Assembly: GCF_020882245.1 (NCBI RefSeq)
Contig: NC_083600.1
Location: 21,576,001-21,640,000, forward strand
Direction: 5' to 3'
Length of the DNA stretch: 64,000 nt
Source: Rhopalosiphum padi
Taxonomy: Eukaryota; Arthropoda; Insecta; Hemiptera; Aphididae
Part shown: positions 48,901-63,105 of the stretch, in pieces
How positions within the stretch are numbered: the first letter of the stretch is position 1
How the letters are laid out: every line of letters begins with the position of its first letter
Translations under genes and position numbers: made by a program
Notes under the pieces: generated by a model
What the model saw: only the letters and a program-made list of their open reading frames with translations
The model's database searches: none
Told to the model about the DNA's origin: nothing

Positions 48901-51900
48901 AATTGAAGGAAGCGTAAGAAGATACTTTGTATATGCTAATGTTAATTGATGATGTAGGTACCTACATCACTATATAGGGGTTATACTTCATTAAAATGTT
49001 AAAACAGCTAAAAACACAGCTGTTACACACTATATAGTTTTCTCCGCAAGAACTTTGTAAATGTTTGTATTATTACTACTACGGCAATAGTCTATTATTA
49101 TACTTCGCAATATCTTATTGGACGTTTTTATTGACATCAAATTGGTAATAATTTCCATATAACATTAATCAGGATAGTATTTTTTTTTTTAAACCTTTTC
49201 TAACTTAAAGTAAAATTTAATAATTCTGATTATTAAGTATATACAATATACATATTATTATACATTTATATTATATCCATAGTAATATCTTTGTTAATTT
49301 TTCCAATTTTAAGTCAAGCGCACATATATATGTTTTACAGATATTCATACTTAAACTATCAAAATTAGTATAGACGACAAAGTATACTAAACCTAAATAT
49401 ATATATCCGATTATTTTTTATAAGCCTATTTTCGTTCTATGATTTTAACAGCTTTATCCATCACAATTAACAGGTGTTATAAATCTATACTCTAATTTTT
49501 GTAAGTGGATTAAATCATACATGTATTCATATATATTATCATCATTAGCCAATTTAAAATTTGATTCATAATGTTCTAATTGTTGAACTTATAAAATGTG
49601 ATCTTACAAAAAAAGATATATCTATATATCTTATAGATATCCAAATTTGCGATTGTTAAACAAGGATCCGCTTCCGAATTTCATTCATGAACTTCTAAAT
49701 TATCGTCTTCTCGTTTCCTAAACGATTGTACTGCGCGATACAGTATATCAATGGTACCATTCACATATGGAATACCTAAATATATGATAGGCGTGGTTTA
49801 GGCACACCATTTTGTTAAAAGGTATTTCAACGGCATCGGAACAAACTATAACGTATCGAATTACTATACTATCTATACTTACTATCTACCAATACAATAA
49901 CGTAATTGTATTATTATATAATATTTTTTTATTATCAGAGAATTCTTAAATCAAACAAAAATAACATTTTCAGAAATATTTAATATGCAAGTGAAGATAG
50001 CAAAAAGATTAATATCCTTCTATAACATGATTTATGCTCATATTAACATATTTTAGCTCCTACAATAAGATTAGTTATCAATATAATCACTAATTTCTTA
50101 TAACACGAAATACAAAGCATTTCATTTAAAAAGTCTACAAATATACTTAAGAACAATTTTTGTTATATGATGCCTGTGTAGATACTATATTGTTTACGAT
50201 TTAACATTTTTATATTACTTATCGAAGTAAAAAAAATTAAAAAATTAAAATAATAAACCTGAAATAAATTAAAATATATTGTGTTTGTTTTTTTTTTTTT
50301 GATTGGCTATCTTTAAACAAATTAAGATTTGAGACATTTTCATTTTTGTAATAGTGTTCTTACATTTATTCTCCCATAATTATTGCATCGATATATTTTA
50401 TAGCTAATTTTATTATACTTGTTAATACAAACTTAAATTAACATTATCTTTGTAGAGCTTTCTGGAAAAATTGTTTTAGCAGATTTCTAAATTAAATATT
50501 TAATATTTTGGAGAGTGGATTTTTTCGTATGAGTTTATAATATTGTTCATAATATTATATAGATATATTATACCTGGCAGGAACTCTAACCTCATAATAT
50601 ATTATATATTAACGAACATCCAACCCTCTCGATTGCGGCCGAATTTTGGATCATCTACTTAGAAATATTTTATGTTTAACAATAAGCAAATGCATCAATG
50701 GATGTATACAGTATTATTTTTTAAGAGGTGTTGAATTGACGAATTGTTTGTATAATTTGAATATAATTTACTATTAAATTATACACTGATATAATTTCTA
50801 CGATATTATAACGCGTTTTCAATCATCATATAATAATTATTATTATTGTCCATAATATAAGTCATATACTAAAATATATAATCGTGATCGCGTTTATCAC
50901 GCTGTTACTTATTATACATGCAATATATTATTATAATATTATAAATATACGCGAGTAAACGAGTATTATATTTTACCAGCTATAACAAGTCGACATGACG
51001 TGTGTTATGTGTACATATAGCAGTATAATAATATATTTACGAAGATATTTGTAACATTTTCAAAATTTTTATCACATACCTATGAATATATAATATATAG
51101 GTATCGGAGATTAAGTATTTTAAATATTGTAAATTATTAACGCATTTACCTCGCCACCAATTCAGCTTAATACGGTGAATTAATGATAATAATACATTGT
51201 GAATTTAGTTCTATATATTTGGTTTTTAATTTATGTATTATGTTTTTCTTTTAATAAAATATATTTATATATATCGAGAAAATAATATAATACTGACAAT
51301 ACTGCAGAACACTGTACTATACTTTGTGTATATATAATATTAAACAGTTAATTGTCGATAATTTCGAAGTCAATCGCCAGTTATTTTTTTTTAAATATCT
51401 TTACATTAATTTATAAAAATTTACTCTATTATTAGTATTATTATTACTCTATATTTTGATGATAGCTTTAATTATGACAGTCTTGTCGATACATTATATT
51501 TCTATATTATCATATAGAACAGATTATTAAACTCGTCGATCATTCTGTGTAACAGACAGTAACCGTTTCGTACAGTCCACGTCAATTTTTAAATTTAAAA
51601 ACACTTAAAGAACACTTAGAACAGTTAGAACAGTGCAGACTTCCATTAACATCAAGCAATTATACATTCTCAAAATGTCAAGATCTCAAGAATGTCACAC
51701 TTCAACTTCGACTTAACATCATGTTAATGTATATATATATAATTATATAGACATGTTTTATCATTAAATGCTTATTTCAAAGTAATTATAAATTTTAATT
51801 GTACAACAGCTAGGCTACCTAGCTATACAATTTCATATTATATTGTGCATTATATTTATCAATACGCAAATTACTATAAGTAATAAGTAATAACACTGAA

Positions 51901-52404
51901 TACTGGCATATAAATATAAACAAATTCAAAGGAAAAATATGTTTTCTGTAAACCTCTAACAAAAAAATGTTGGCCACCCTTATCAACCATCGGATATTAT
52001 TAATGTCCTATAAGTTGTGATTTAATTCGTCCTGCGGTCATATATAATGATCGTTAATCATTATAAAATTAAAGGAGCGTTTTTATTTAGAAACACTCAC
52101 CGTGTTACTTGTCAATTTCATAAAATTCGGATGCATTTATGGTAAATTTAGTTACGAAAATTTAATAATCAGAAACATCGAAAACAAATAATCACGCGCT
52201 ACATACCTATTGGCTATTATAGCCTATAGGCCTACATGCAATAGGCACCTCGCACAGTACACTATTATTATAATATAATCGATGTATTTGTAAGTAAATG
52301 TTTAGTTTATTATGTTTATTATACTGCATCCGTACAGATCACAGTTGTAATATAATTCGGTGCGATAATGATTCGATTGAACTGCGCTTTTGGAACGAGT
52401 GCAC
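45996..52404. other. AT-rich sequence, no supported gene
   Basis: Contains a GGGTGGAT/ATCCACCC stem (47449-47471), a GGGTGATTTATGC motif (48348-48360) and a perfect 20-bp palindrome (48950-48969). The only longer frames (45979-46182, 47833-48045) have no support. An otherwise featureless AT-rich desert. Confidence 0.55.
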
Positions 52405-52434
52405 ATGATGGTTAGCATTCAAGCGAACGAACAG
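52405..52434 (+). CDS. Candidate start exon, ten codons
   Basis: ATGATGG (second ATG with A at -3 and G at +4) reads MMVSIQANEQ and is followed by CAG/GTACAG, a plausible donor. Unspliced, the frame ends four codons later. Very short and without a partner exon. Confidence 0.12.
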
Positions 52435-55400
52435 GTACAGTATATGTAATCACTAATCAGTGTATTCAAATAGATATTCTAGTATTCATCATTTTTATAA
52501 TATATTAATTATATAAAATATAAATCAGAAAAATAAAAACGAGTATATTATCATAAATTTCAATACGTTTAATACGTATACCGAATTAAAAATATATATA
52601 ATATATATAGGTACGATACATTTATATTATTATATGACAATAATCGAGTTTGACGATATAATAATTTTATTACGACGCGGCGTGGCACGGCATTCGCAGT
52701 ATATACCACGTGTTTTAAATATGTATACACATAATAATATAACGATATAGTAAATAACGAGAAGCGCGATTGATGGATGGCAAAAATCGCAGAGGTGCCT
52801 ATCACACACGACGTACATAATAACAACATAATATTATAAATTATTTCGACGGGAATTAGCGTTTTTTCCCTGAACTCCTATAACGCAGATTGATGTACCT
52901 AATATATACATAATAAGATTTCGACCGACAGTAAAATTACGTTTAATCTGTGGTTGCTCGCGCGCCGTACGTGGGATAGCTATTACTACTTAGCCACTTA
53001 GGTATAAGGCACATGCACCGCTGTAACGTTATTATTATTATATTATCATATTATATTATATGCAGCGCATTCGTAAAACGCTTAGAACGATTTCTGAAAT
53101 CAATTAAAACCGACGCGTTAAAACATAATTGTGCGCATAAATATATATATATATATAGGTGAGGTATATATAGTAATAAAACTCGCAAACGAGGAGAAAT
53201 AAAAAAAAAATTAAAATTAAAAACTTAAAACTGCAACAAATAAGTGCACGCGCTAACGTATATATATATATATATATATATATATAGGTACCTATATATA
53301 AAATATAATAATATATAATAGATACGCGTCATTAGGCGTCAATTACATATCAGTATTATATAGTTTTATACGCGAAACGCTTACCATGCGTTCGTGTGTG
53401 TGTATTTTTTTTATGTGCTGGATTTAAACATTTATAATTGCCCGGGGAAGTAGAGGCGTCGGTTTTGTGCGGAAAAACGTTCGAAACGCATACACAGATA
53501 GTATTATATTATATTATTATATAATAGGACACCGTGGACATAATATTATTATATATTTGTACACAAGATAAACCGCATACCTGGTATACATTTGCAGCAA
53601 CAGCTGCTGCGGGCTTGTGTGTGTGTGTGTGAATGCATGCGTACTGTATACGCGCATCAACCGCGTGTTAGTCGGCCTTAATTAAATACGACTACCTATG
53701 ATACTTTATAGCCTTTAGCTAGGTACTTGGCGAAATATTAAAACACGCGCAAGTGAAATATACACGATGAAAAAATAAAGAGAAAGGAAAACCGTACGAC
53801 GTTAATTATTCCATTATTAGTCGTATATATTTATATATGTATAGTATAGGTATAGGCAGGTATATACGTTATAAATCTATGTGACGACTAGAAAAATAAT
53901 ATGTACAAATATATTATGTTGTATAATATATACCGTGCACCGAAGGATGCGTCGCGCGCGTTGAAGAACACACTATTATTATTATCATTATTATTACGGT
54001 ATCATATATTGTCAGTTATTCTATAGGTATATACAGCACATAGACGTATAGATCGTACTATGTACAAATGTATCATCGTGTATTGTCTGTAGGTGCACGC
54101 CGAACGTTTTATATTCGTATATAATATTATGTTATGTATGCTGATGTATTTAAATGAGATCATTCCTAGGTATTATATTTATTATTATGTTGACGAGTGC
54201 AGTTGCAGTAGGGAGAATTATTTGACTACGTCAAACTCTAACTAAAATCAACTAATTGCTGCATCGTATGCCTACGTATTAAAAAAAAAAAATCGTATAT
54301 ATATCACGAGCACGGGAACATATTATAATATAGTCTACTATTAGTAGAGTATATGATGTACGCCTTTATTTGGCATATATATATATATAATATTGGTTTA
54401 GACCAATTATTTTTATCATGATGAATGTATAGTTTGGGATATATTTAACTCTATTCAGACATTTTAAAATATGCGACTCGTTTTAATACTCAACATTATA
54501 AATAGAAAAGAACAGCTAAGTGGAAAAAAATAGAAAGAAAACCGAGTGATATAAAATGAACGATAGAAAAATCGATCAATTTAAAAAAAGAGAAAAATTA
54601 TGATAAACAGCCTAATAAAGTAATAAGGACGTACCTACACACCATAATATATAAGATTTTACATTATGCACAGTGAGTTATTGTGAAATGTGAGGTAATC
54701 AACTATCAAGCATTTATAGTCCATACTGACGAAATTAGTGAATATGTCTGAAAGAAATTATAAATTTATGTTGCCGAATTTTTTAATCTGGCATTGTGTA
54801 ACTACACACAATTTGTCTTTAATGTATAATAATGTATAATTTATAATATATTCAATTTGTTGCAATATTTTTGTAGAATGTATATTTAGATCTAGGTTAA
54901 TTTTATTATTATATTGTATTAAAAAACAAAAATAAAAAATGATGATAAGCAATTTAAATTATTATCAGTCAGTGGCCGATTAAAAAAAAAAAAAAAAATT
55001 AATTATAAAATACAATTCAAACCGGACGAACATCGTGGCGTTGTCGTGCATGTACTATTATTTTATTAAAAATTATAATAAATATTAGGAATATGCTTCT
55101 TGTGGTCGTTTGCTATACAGTATAGGTACACACATCTATATTATATTGATTATTATTCACGTAGTTATATACAATTTAATACTGTAGTGGTCGTGTCCGA
55201 GATGAAATATCCGAATATTCACGAATTATTTGATTACAAGTCACAACATTTTGATTGAACAATTTGATTATTTCTCGACGTACCACAAAATCTTCAATGG
55301 CTCCTGCTGTAGCACAGTCACTCATACCTACATATATATATATACCGATATATCTTTATCGATCGAGCTCTTAATATAATATAATTAAGTGTTATTTTGT

Positions 55401-57090
55401 TTGACAGGCATATATACGTATTGCAATATGCATTAAGTAATATATAATATGGTATTTTGGAACTGAACTTAGAAATCATGTATTCATCACCGACACGACG
55501 ACACTATAAAAACTAGAAATTTCACTTTACATGAACATACATACAATTTTGTTTTATACTAAGCGGACATAGTCATAGCCGCATATTGTGTTTTTTCCGT
55601 CTTACTAACGTACATAATAAAAAATTAGCATTCAGCGGAATCCATTTTACGCTGTTAGTTTTAATATTGATCCAATTTACCTTATACAATTTAGGAGATG
55701 GAGTTAAATTAAGCGATCCGTGGTAATTGAAAATTTGCAAAATTGGTCCGGGTCATAAGTTGAATTGGAAACCTCTGCAGATTTATATCAAACACCATTG
55801 AAATATTTTATAGTAGTATTTACTTGCACACATCTCCACCATTAGGATATAATGTTAATGTTTGATTAAAAAATAAATAACAAGTATTATTATTAATTAA
55901 TGTGCTGAGCAATTTTTCAAAAAGCCCACAGCTCTTTCCTACAAATAATGAATGCACCTAATATATTTTTATTACGTTAGCATTTCAAAAAATAATGTCG
56001 ATTAGATTATCGTATATTTGTTAAGCAAACAGACATATACATATTTTGTCGTGGTTTAATCTAACGCCATGTTTATGTTATTGTTGTGTGAGTGAAAATC
56101 ATCTATAATGGCACGCGAAGGATTTCAAAAGACGATTGTTAACTCTGACACGTACCTTCCTATAAATAAAAGGTAAACCTTCAGCTGTATAGAACTGGGA
56201 TTTATATGCATCCATGATTAAATTCGATTGGGTTAAAAGCGACCGAAACCTGTGAATATATAAGAATGTAGTCAAATGTAGAAAATACATTTACGATTTC
56301 TGAATAGTTTATACGCTTGAAAAATTATTAAAATGTTTGATAAACATAAAATGTTAAATTGCAAAATGTTTTGACGGTAAAATGGTGTAGGTATAGCTGC
56401 AATAATACCTATAATGATCATCTTCGTTTACATTTAGATTGCAATAATACAACGATTTGATGTAACACCCTTAGGTTTTAGAATATGAATGACGTATAAC
56501 GCCAAAATCACCTTGAATAATCCCTTGAAATTAAGTATTAAATAGTCATGTTTATACTAATGTATTCACATAAATACCGATCATTTACTTTGATATTTAA
56601 CCTAACGAATATAGAAATAAATATGTAAAAATATGCATGTTTTGAACGAAATACATAAAAATATGTAATATAAAACTTGACATATTTTATTCAGAAGTTT
56701 TTGAAATGTATCTTGTCAAAGTTGGTAAATTGTACATAATAAAATTAATACGATATTTAAATCATAATAGCTCTAATGATATACAAACGTCGGAACAATA
56801 CCGAATGAATTAAAAAGAATAAAAATGTACGTAAAAATACCTACGCGCAGTGACTGTAAATACAGTATTATTGTTACCTATTCAAACGTATGTATATATA
56901 GACGTGCATAACGATATTTGAAAAATAAAAACGAGCCATAATACGTGTTATTGAAAGAATAACATAACATTTTCTGGTGGTCGTATTTATTGAAGAAGAT
57001 CGTTCTTCTTTAGCATTTAGACATCTGCATTTCATATAATACATGATATATGTATATATATATTTATACATTGCAGATGAGACACCGTGG
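52435..57090. other. AT-rich sequence with TA tracts, no supported gene
   Basis: Holds TA tracts near 53142-53157 and 53260-53286, a 22-bp palindrome centred on GGTACC (53279-53300) and an A17 run (54982-54998). The frames at 52569-52829, 54758-54952 and 56099-56290 are unsupported. Confidence 0.55.
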
Positions 57091-57647
57091 TGGCAGTTAG
57101 GTTAGGCTAGGTATAAGGTTAGGTCAGGTCATTCGTTCGTTCGTTCGTCCGTATAAATTATAACAGACGAGCGAGAGATATTTTCGATTCATAATTATGT
57201 CCTCATGTATAATATAATATTATTTGTTATAAATTCGAGTGTACGCCTCGCGATCACAATGGTATTATTTTTATTTTTTTTTTTTTTTGTACAGCACAAT
57301 TTACACTTCAGCCTTGGACACGTGACCTCGTAAGAGATTCCATTATTTTTGTTTGTCGAATATATATTATCGACCACCACGTTTTGTTTTCTGGCGGATA
57401 ACGCGTAACATAATAACATATAATATGTAATAACTAATATTAATATAAATATCCACAAATATTGTTATGAGAATACAATTTAAAGTTCGGCGTTCTGCAG
57501 CTGCAGGCGCTCGCGGCTGCAAACCGTAACGACGCGCGCACGCGCACGCGTATTACAACGTTTTTCCGTCGACTTATAAACGAAGACGAAGAAAAAAAAA
57601 TATAAAAATACTTGTGGTCGCGTTCGCAGCGCCAAGAAATAATAACA

Positions 57648-57707
57648 ATGGGAAATTTCGTATCAAAGTTTTTCCGAGCGCGCTCTCCAAGGACTATGAC
57701 TATATAA
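57648..57707 (+). CDS. Short ORF with a myristoylation-like N-terminus
   Basis: An ATG in AACAATGGG context (A at -3, G at +4) follows CpG-rich sequence and reads MGNFVSKFFRARSPRTMTI before a TAA at 57705-57707. Gly2 and Ser6 fit the N-myristoylation consensus and the following basic residues would favour membrane binding. No good donor lies in the first codons, so either this is the complete 19-codon peptide, a short upstream ORF, or chance. No family is recognised. Confidence 0.18.
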   Translation: MGNFVSKFFRARSPRTMTI

Positions 57708-58074
57708 TAATATATAACTGAACCTGTATGAAAAAAAAAAATAAAAATATGTATTTTATGTTTTACACGGTGTTTGCGCGGTAACCTTTTGTAATCTTTT
57801 GATAACCTGTACAAATGAACGGCTTTTTTTATTATATAGGTACACCGTACGCAGTCAATGTCAATAGTATGCTAGTCCAAAATAAATTAAGGTCATAGTT
57901 ATCGGAATGAGTGATACACGCACGTTCGATTTATATTTCGTGAGTGCTGTTTAAATTTCAGATTATAAGCCCTTGTACAATTGCGTGCGTTAACTCACAC
58001 ACATTTATAAAGGTATACATATATTACATTATGTGCAGCAGCAAAACAACAACATAATTGTTGTGCATTATTAC

Positions 58075-58183
58075 AGCTGCTAATGCAGTTTGAAAGATTA
58101 TATCGATGCACTTCGCCGTATCGTCGCCGCCGTAGTCGTCCTCGAATGTCGTTAACACGACGGCGCGGACGTTCAGATTCGGA
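58075..58183 (-). CDS. Candidate internal exon with GC-rich codon use (hypothetical)
   Basis: The minus-strand frame reads PNLNVRAVVLTTFEDDYGGD, then DTAKCIDIIFQTALAA, in codons with clear GC preference at third positions (CGC GCC GTC GTG, GAG GAC GAC TAC GGC GGC GAC), unlike background frames. AATAG at 58188-58184 could be the acceptor and GCT/GTAATA at 58075-58073 a weak donor. The enclosing frame is 82 codons (58024-58272). A strand of hydrophobic residues, an acidic loop and then a helix-like DTAKCIDIIFQTAL would fit the first strand and helix of a periplasmic-binding-like receptor ectodomain, but that is speculative. The plus strand is open here too. Confidence 0.33.
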
Positions 58184-58200
58184 CTATTAAAGATGCTATT

Positions 58201-60499
58201 ATTTGGAATACAATAAAGATCGTATTTAACAACGTGTTTATGCATAATTGCCACAACGTGGTACGTTTTCAACTTAAACTGCCGAACACCATATCCAATT
58301 TTTTTTTTTCATTAAAAATATGAATGATTACAACAATCTATACAGAAATAAAGTACGTTATAAGAAATTGCTATTACATGTAAATAAGAATGAATATAAC
58401 AGGATTGGGAAAGAACTCACTATTTGCAATAAAAAAACAAATAGTGGTGTGATGTGATACAAGTCATTCAAAATTCGATAAATATAATATATTATTAACC
58501 AGTTCTAATAGAGTTTTATCAAAACCTAATCAAACCTATCAGATTACCAGACATAAATTCTACTTAATTAAAATATCTAACATAACTAACTAAAAAATTT
58601 AAATAAATTAAAAATATCTATCAATATTTATTAAAATATTATATGATGTATTGTCTTTATAATAGGCGTGCCACCACCATAATACACACACAATATTATG
58701 TTTAGGTTATGAACTCGTAAATTTAAAACAACAATTATATTGTTTGCATGATACATTTTATAATTTCTCGTACGCAATTTAGTAACAATTCGAAGAAAAA
58801 AAACAATGAAATTTCTTATCTATATGTATATAATCACGCGTTATACACTTAGCAGTTCAACGAAAATATAGTGTAATAATAATAATAATAATAATATGAT
58901 AAGGAAAATTACCACAAATACGTCTTTAAATCATCTTAACGTGTCACGTGATTTGCACCAGGAACATTAAAACTTTTAAGTATATATTATGTGCCTATAC
59001 TACAAGTGGGTATTGTTGAATTTAAAATAATATGATGTTTAAAAGTTCAAGTATTACCAAAAAAATATTTATCGCACTACACCTACTATACTACAATCAT
59101 ATAATCATTTTTATGAGCTTTGTTTAGTGTTTAGATAATTATTCAAAACATCATTTTTTATCGCTGTAACCTAACCTTTTTATCTGTTTATTTTAACATA
59201 TTTTATAATTTGAACAGTATTGTATCAATCAATTTTGCACAAAATAACGAATCTCAAATATATTTTATATTATATTATGTATAAAAAATAAATAAATTTT
59301 TTTACTCAATCCATATGATTATTATGACAGTTAAAATATATAATTGCTCTAACCTAGTTATTTCAATAAATCGTTTAAACATTTCAAATGGTATACCTAA
59401 CATAAAAATACTTTATACTGTAGTTGGCCTACAAATCAAAAAATTATATAAAATCCATTTATGGCACAAACACAAATAATATATTTGGTCATGTCGAGTT
59501 TATGAAAATCTATTTAATTAAATTGTGTGTAAAAGAAATTTAGAGAGTTATAAGTACTTTTGTAAAAAATAACATTAATTTTATCCAACAGTATTTTTAA
59601 TTAGATAACTACTTTATTATTACCTACTTACTAATTACTTTACTAACGTAAAAAGTATATATTTAAGATAAAGTAAATTTCAAAAAATAGTGCTTTACAC
59701 GATTTCTTGTGGGCCCAAATTGTATTTCATTTAATTGATTATAGTTTATACGAAATTGTATTGTAATACTGCGGTTGTTATACATTTGTAATTAACTAAA
59801 TTTAATTAAATTTATTTTGTTTAAAATGGATACGTATAATAGTTCGTATTAAATATTAAGCTTTATAGAGTGTCTATATGTCTATATTATAAATCAAATG
59901 AGTTTAATACCAACAACAGTGAATCAAGTACAGAAAAAAAATTGTCTTATCTCTAAACATTTTAAACAAGAACAGATTGTATTATTAATTCATTCGAACA
60001 GAATATTTTATGCAGTGCTAATTATTATATTTTTTGAGAATATCACATTAGCAGTTGCCTAATTTCTCAGAATATTAATTCTAATTTATTGTACAGACTC
60101 AAAATGATATAATACTATTTTAACTTTAACATTTATATTATATATGAATACATTATATATAATATTTTAATTGGTGTTGGTCGGCTATAGTAATAATTCA
60201 AAACAAAAACAAGTTTGAAATATAAGTATGATTTATACATTTTTTCGGACACAATATAACTAACAAAATGTAATACTTTTAAAATTAATATCTACATAAT
60301 ATGCGTACTAAATATTAATTTGATATTATTAGTCACTATGAGGTAAGACGTAACAAATAACTATAATACATAATATTTGAATTGAAAATAATATTAATAA
60401 ATAATACGTATTGGCCACCAAGTTATTAAATACATCATTATATTTATAATAATGTGATCATAATAATTTAAAAAGAGGGTATTTTTTTAATAATTTTGA
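58201..60499. other. AT-rich sequence, no supported gene
   Basis: Uniform AT-rich DNA with short TAA and TAAT repeats and one AACCTAACC motif (59168-59176). No frame of interest. Confidence 0.6.
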
Positions 60500-60809
60500 C
60501 ATATAACTTCTAAATTCGAAATTATTACTAAAACTTGCCTCGGGGACGGGTACTTTTATAAGGCTATAATAGAGCAAACGAAACTATTTTCACTGACATT
60601 ACTTCGCAACACGCCGCGGGAACCGGACAGTGTTATGTTGAAAAATAACTCGATTATGGATTGTGGTATAATTAATAATTGCAGTCTAACACTATAAACA
60701 GGTGCAAAGTCCATGTGTCATTTGTCACTGGCTTTTTAGCTGTTATGAATTCATTAAAAATGAAAGTGAGACTTCAATTGCTGTCCTGCAATACACGAAT
60801 TGCTCATAG
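60500..60809 (+). pseudogene. Protein-like frames in two phases, possible decayed coding sequence
   Basis: From 60500 an open frame runs 65 codons to a TAA (60695-60697) and includes TKTCLGDGYFYKAIIEQ and LRNTPREPDSVMLKNNSIMD. A few bases on, after an acceptor-like CTAACACTATAAACAG (ending 60701), another phase reads VQSPCVICHWLFSCYEFIKN and ESETSIAVLQYTNCS to a TAG at 60807-60809. AAA/GTGAGA at about 60764 is a possible donor. Successive open phases suggest either two exons or one frame-shifted relic. The CxxC-like SPCVICHWLFSC is notable but not diagnostic. Chance cannot be excluded. Confidence 0.2.
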
Positions 60810-63077
60810 TAATGCCTATTAATACACACTATTGTTTATTTAAAAAATTAACAATGGTAATATAAAAATAGTTTGGGTGAGTAGTAAAAAAATTGTATAC
60901 AATAATATACGCACATTAAAACAAAAATATATACTTTAAATATTATATTATTATAAAATAAATTATATTTTATAATGGAATTAATATTATCATTTAATAA
61001 ATGTATGAATATAAATTTTAAGTAAACTATCATAAAGAAATAGATTCTATATAGATGCAGTTACTAAAAATGTAAAGTTCATAAAATCGTGGCTTGGTAA
61101 ATAATTATGGGGTATAAAGTTGACATGGTGAAATAACATTTTTGTGGTAGAGAAATGGATAATTGGATACATTATGACAATAATTACTGTAACACAAAAA
61201 TGTTATTTAGTCATAATAATTACATCTATTTTATAGTAAAGCATCAAGACCCCAGGGTGGGGAAGTATTGAAGTTTATATTATACATCATGATTTATAAA
61301 TGTTCACCACGCCACTCGCATAAGGCATAAATTATAAACGATTTCAGAGTAAACTTGTTGTGTGGTGTCCTTAATTCCTCATACATAGGTACTCGTTTAT
61401 TAATAGTAAATGGTAAAATATAGGGTAGGCGCCTATTATTTAGAGAAAAACATTATTATTTTTTTGCGAAACGAACGAAAAACCCTTTTGAACCGTGCGT
61501 TTTCGACTTCCGGAAGATTATTGCATGCGTCAGTAAATATTTTATAAGCTTCGGTATTATTTTTCTCTCGGGAACACGCTATATAATAATATATATTCCA
61601 AGGATCGGTAACAGCACTATGAGAGGTCCTTTTTATTATTAATATAATAGAATAAATTTTCACGTTTCGTATTCTGCACAGTCATACTTAATTGTTTTTC
61701 AATCAAAACTCTAAAAATGTTTTCTGAAAAACGTCCATTGAAAGACTTCGCAGTAATGCATTACTGCTCGGTCCCGGACTTACAGAGAAATTGTGGGCCA
61801 GTACTTTGAGTTATTGACGTTATCCTGACCTCAGTCAATATACATTTTATACTTCACACCATATTATACGTTAATAAATGCAATACATTTTATTTAATGA
61901 ACACTAATGTTTACTGCGTGGAATGAAAAAAAAATAATCTTATTTAAATACTAAATATAATGTCACATTGCAATATTAAAGCAAAAATGTTCTTATTGTG
62001 TTGTCACAATGCTTTTACAATCAAAATACCTAGTGAATTATTTGAACTTTGAAGACATATTTTAATTTTGATTCTTATACGTATGTATTATAAACATAAT
62101 GTATGTTATTTTACTTTTAAAATAATTTTAGAAGTTCTTAGAACTATAATCATCTGAACGTATTACTATGATATTATGTTATATTATATGTATGATTTGA
62201 ATTCATGCATAATATATGCATAAAATAAACGGTTTCAGCTAATATTACATATGTCTTAGATTCAATATTAGGGTTTGACTGATAATATTACTCATAAACT
62301 GAAATCGTCTGTTTCCGGATACGATTCAGACTGAACAAATCTAAATTTGGCACAAATTTCCTGTAGATATAGCCATTACGTGGTACACATCCGTGTCCTC
62401 CATTTAATGTTTTCCAATCGATAAATTTGTTGCTCTGCGATATTAAGGGCTACAAGTATGGATTGTGGTTAGTTAGTTACAAGGAAACAGTAAAATGTAC
62501 ATGTAATATTTTAATTAAAACTGCATTCGAAATCAGTAATACATATTTTATTAATATTTAATCAACTTCGTACCGATGAGTGCGGTTATATATTAAATTA
62601 TTATTTATTGAATACCACATGTATGTATAGTGAATGTATTAGTTCACATATATTGTAAGAACGTTTGATCTTGAAACTCACGGGAAAAGTACTGTACACG
62701 CATTATCCTATTACAGGTACGCACAATGCAAGGTACAATGATAGAGGAAACCATAACATTACCGGGTACAGTTGTACGGTTACGCGTAAATTATCTATCG
62801 TATTTAAAATCGAATATATTATAATAGCTATATCGACGCTATAATAGATTATATAACAAATACATCGACAATCGAAAATTTTGTTTTTATTGTAATGCAT
62901 AACAATAAATATTGTAAACAACGATCATCTACTTCGCTTGCATATTATATAAACTGTGGTTTTCGACTGAATTTAACGAAAAATGAAACGGTTTCATTAG
63001 AATATCTTAAGTCTTAACTGATTTTTAGCGTTATATCATTATTATTTACTTGTAATAATAATATTTTATAAGTTTCA
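60810..63077. other. AT-rich sequence, no supported gene
   Basis: AT-rich with three minus-strand frames of 61-75 codons (60848-61033, 61436-61663, 62703-62921), none with recognisable features. Confidence 0.55.
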
Positions 63078-63105
63078 GGTAATACTATAAAGTGACGAAA
63101 ACTTT

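Larger units (their letters stand above)
57091..58200. other. GC-elevated patch with candidate coding segments
   Basis: Begins with GGTTAGG/AGGTCAGGTCA motifs (57098-57130) and (TTCG)4. It becomes CpG-rich at 57480-57680 and again at 58080-58180. Candidate starts or exons on both strands are listed separately. A 124-codon minus-strand frame (57440-57814) has no recognisable domain and contains homopolymer-derived Phe/Ser runs. Confidence 0.45.

Noticed and set aside
54155..54164. TGAGATCATT, matching the 5' part of the insect microRNA bantam
   Set aside because: The match stops after ten bases and the surroundings do not fold into a precursor-like hairpin with a conserved mature arm.
57440..57814. 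124-codon minus-strand ORF
   Set aside because: Contains Phe and Ser runs from homopolymers and triplets, and no consistent splice or start support. Length is within chance in a GC-rich patch.
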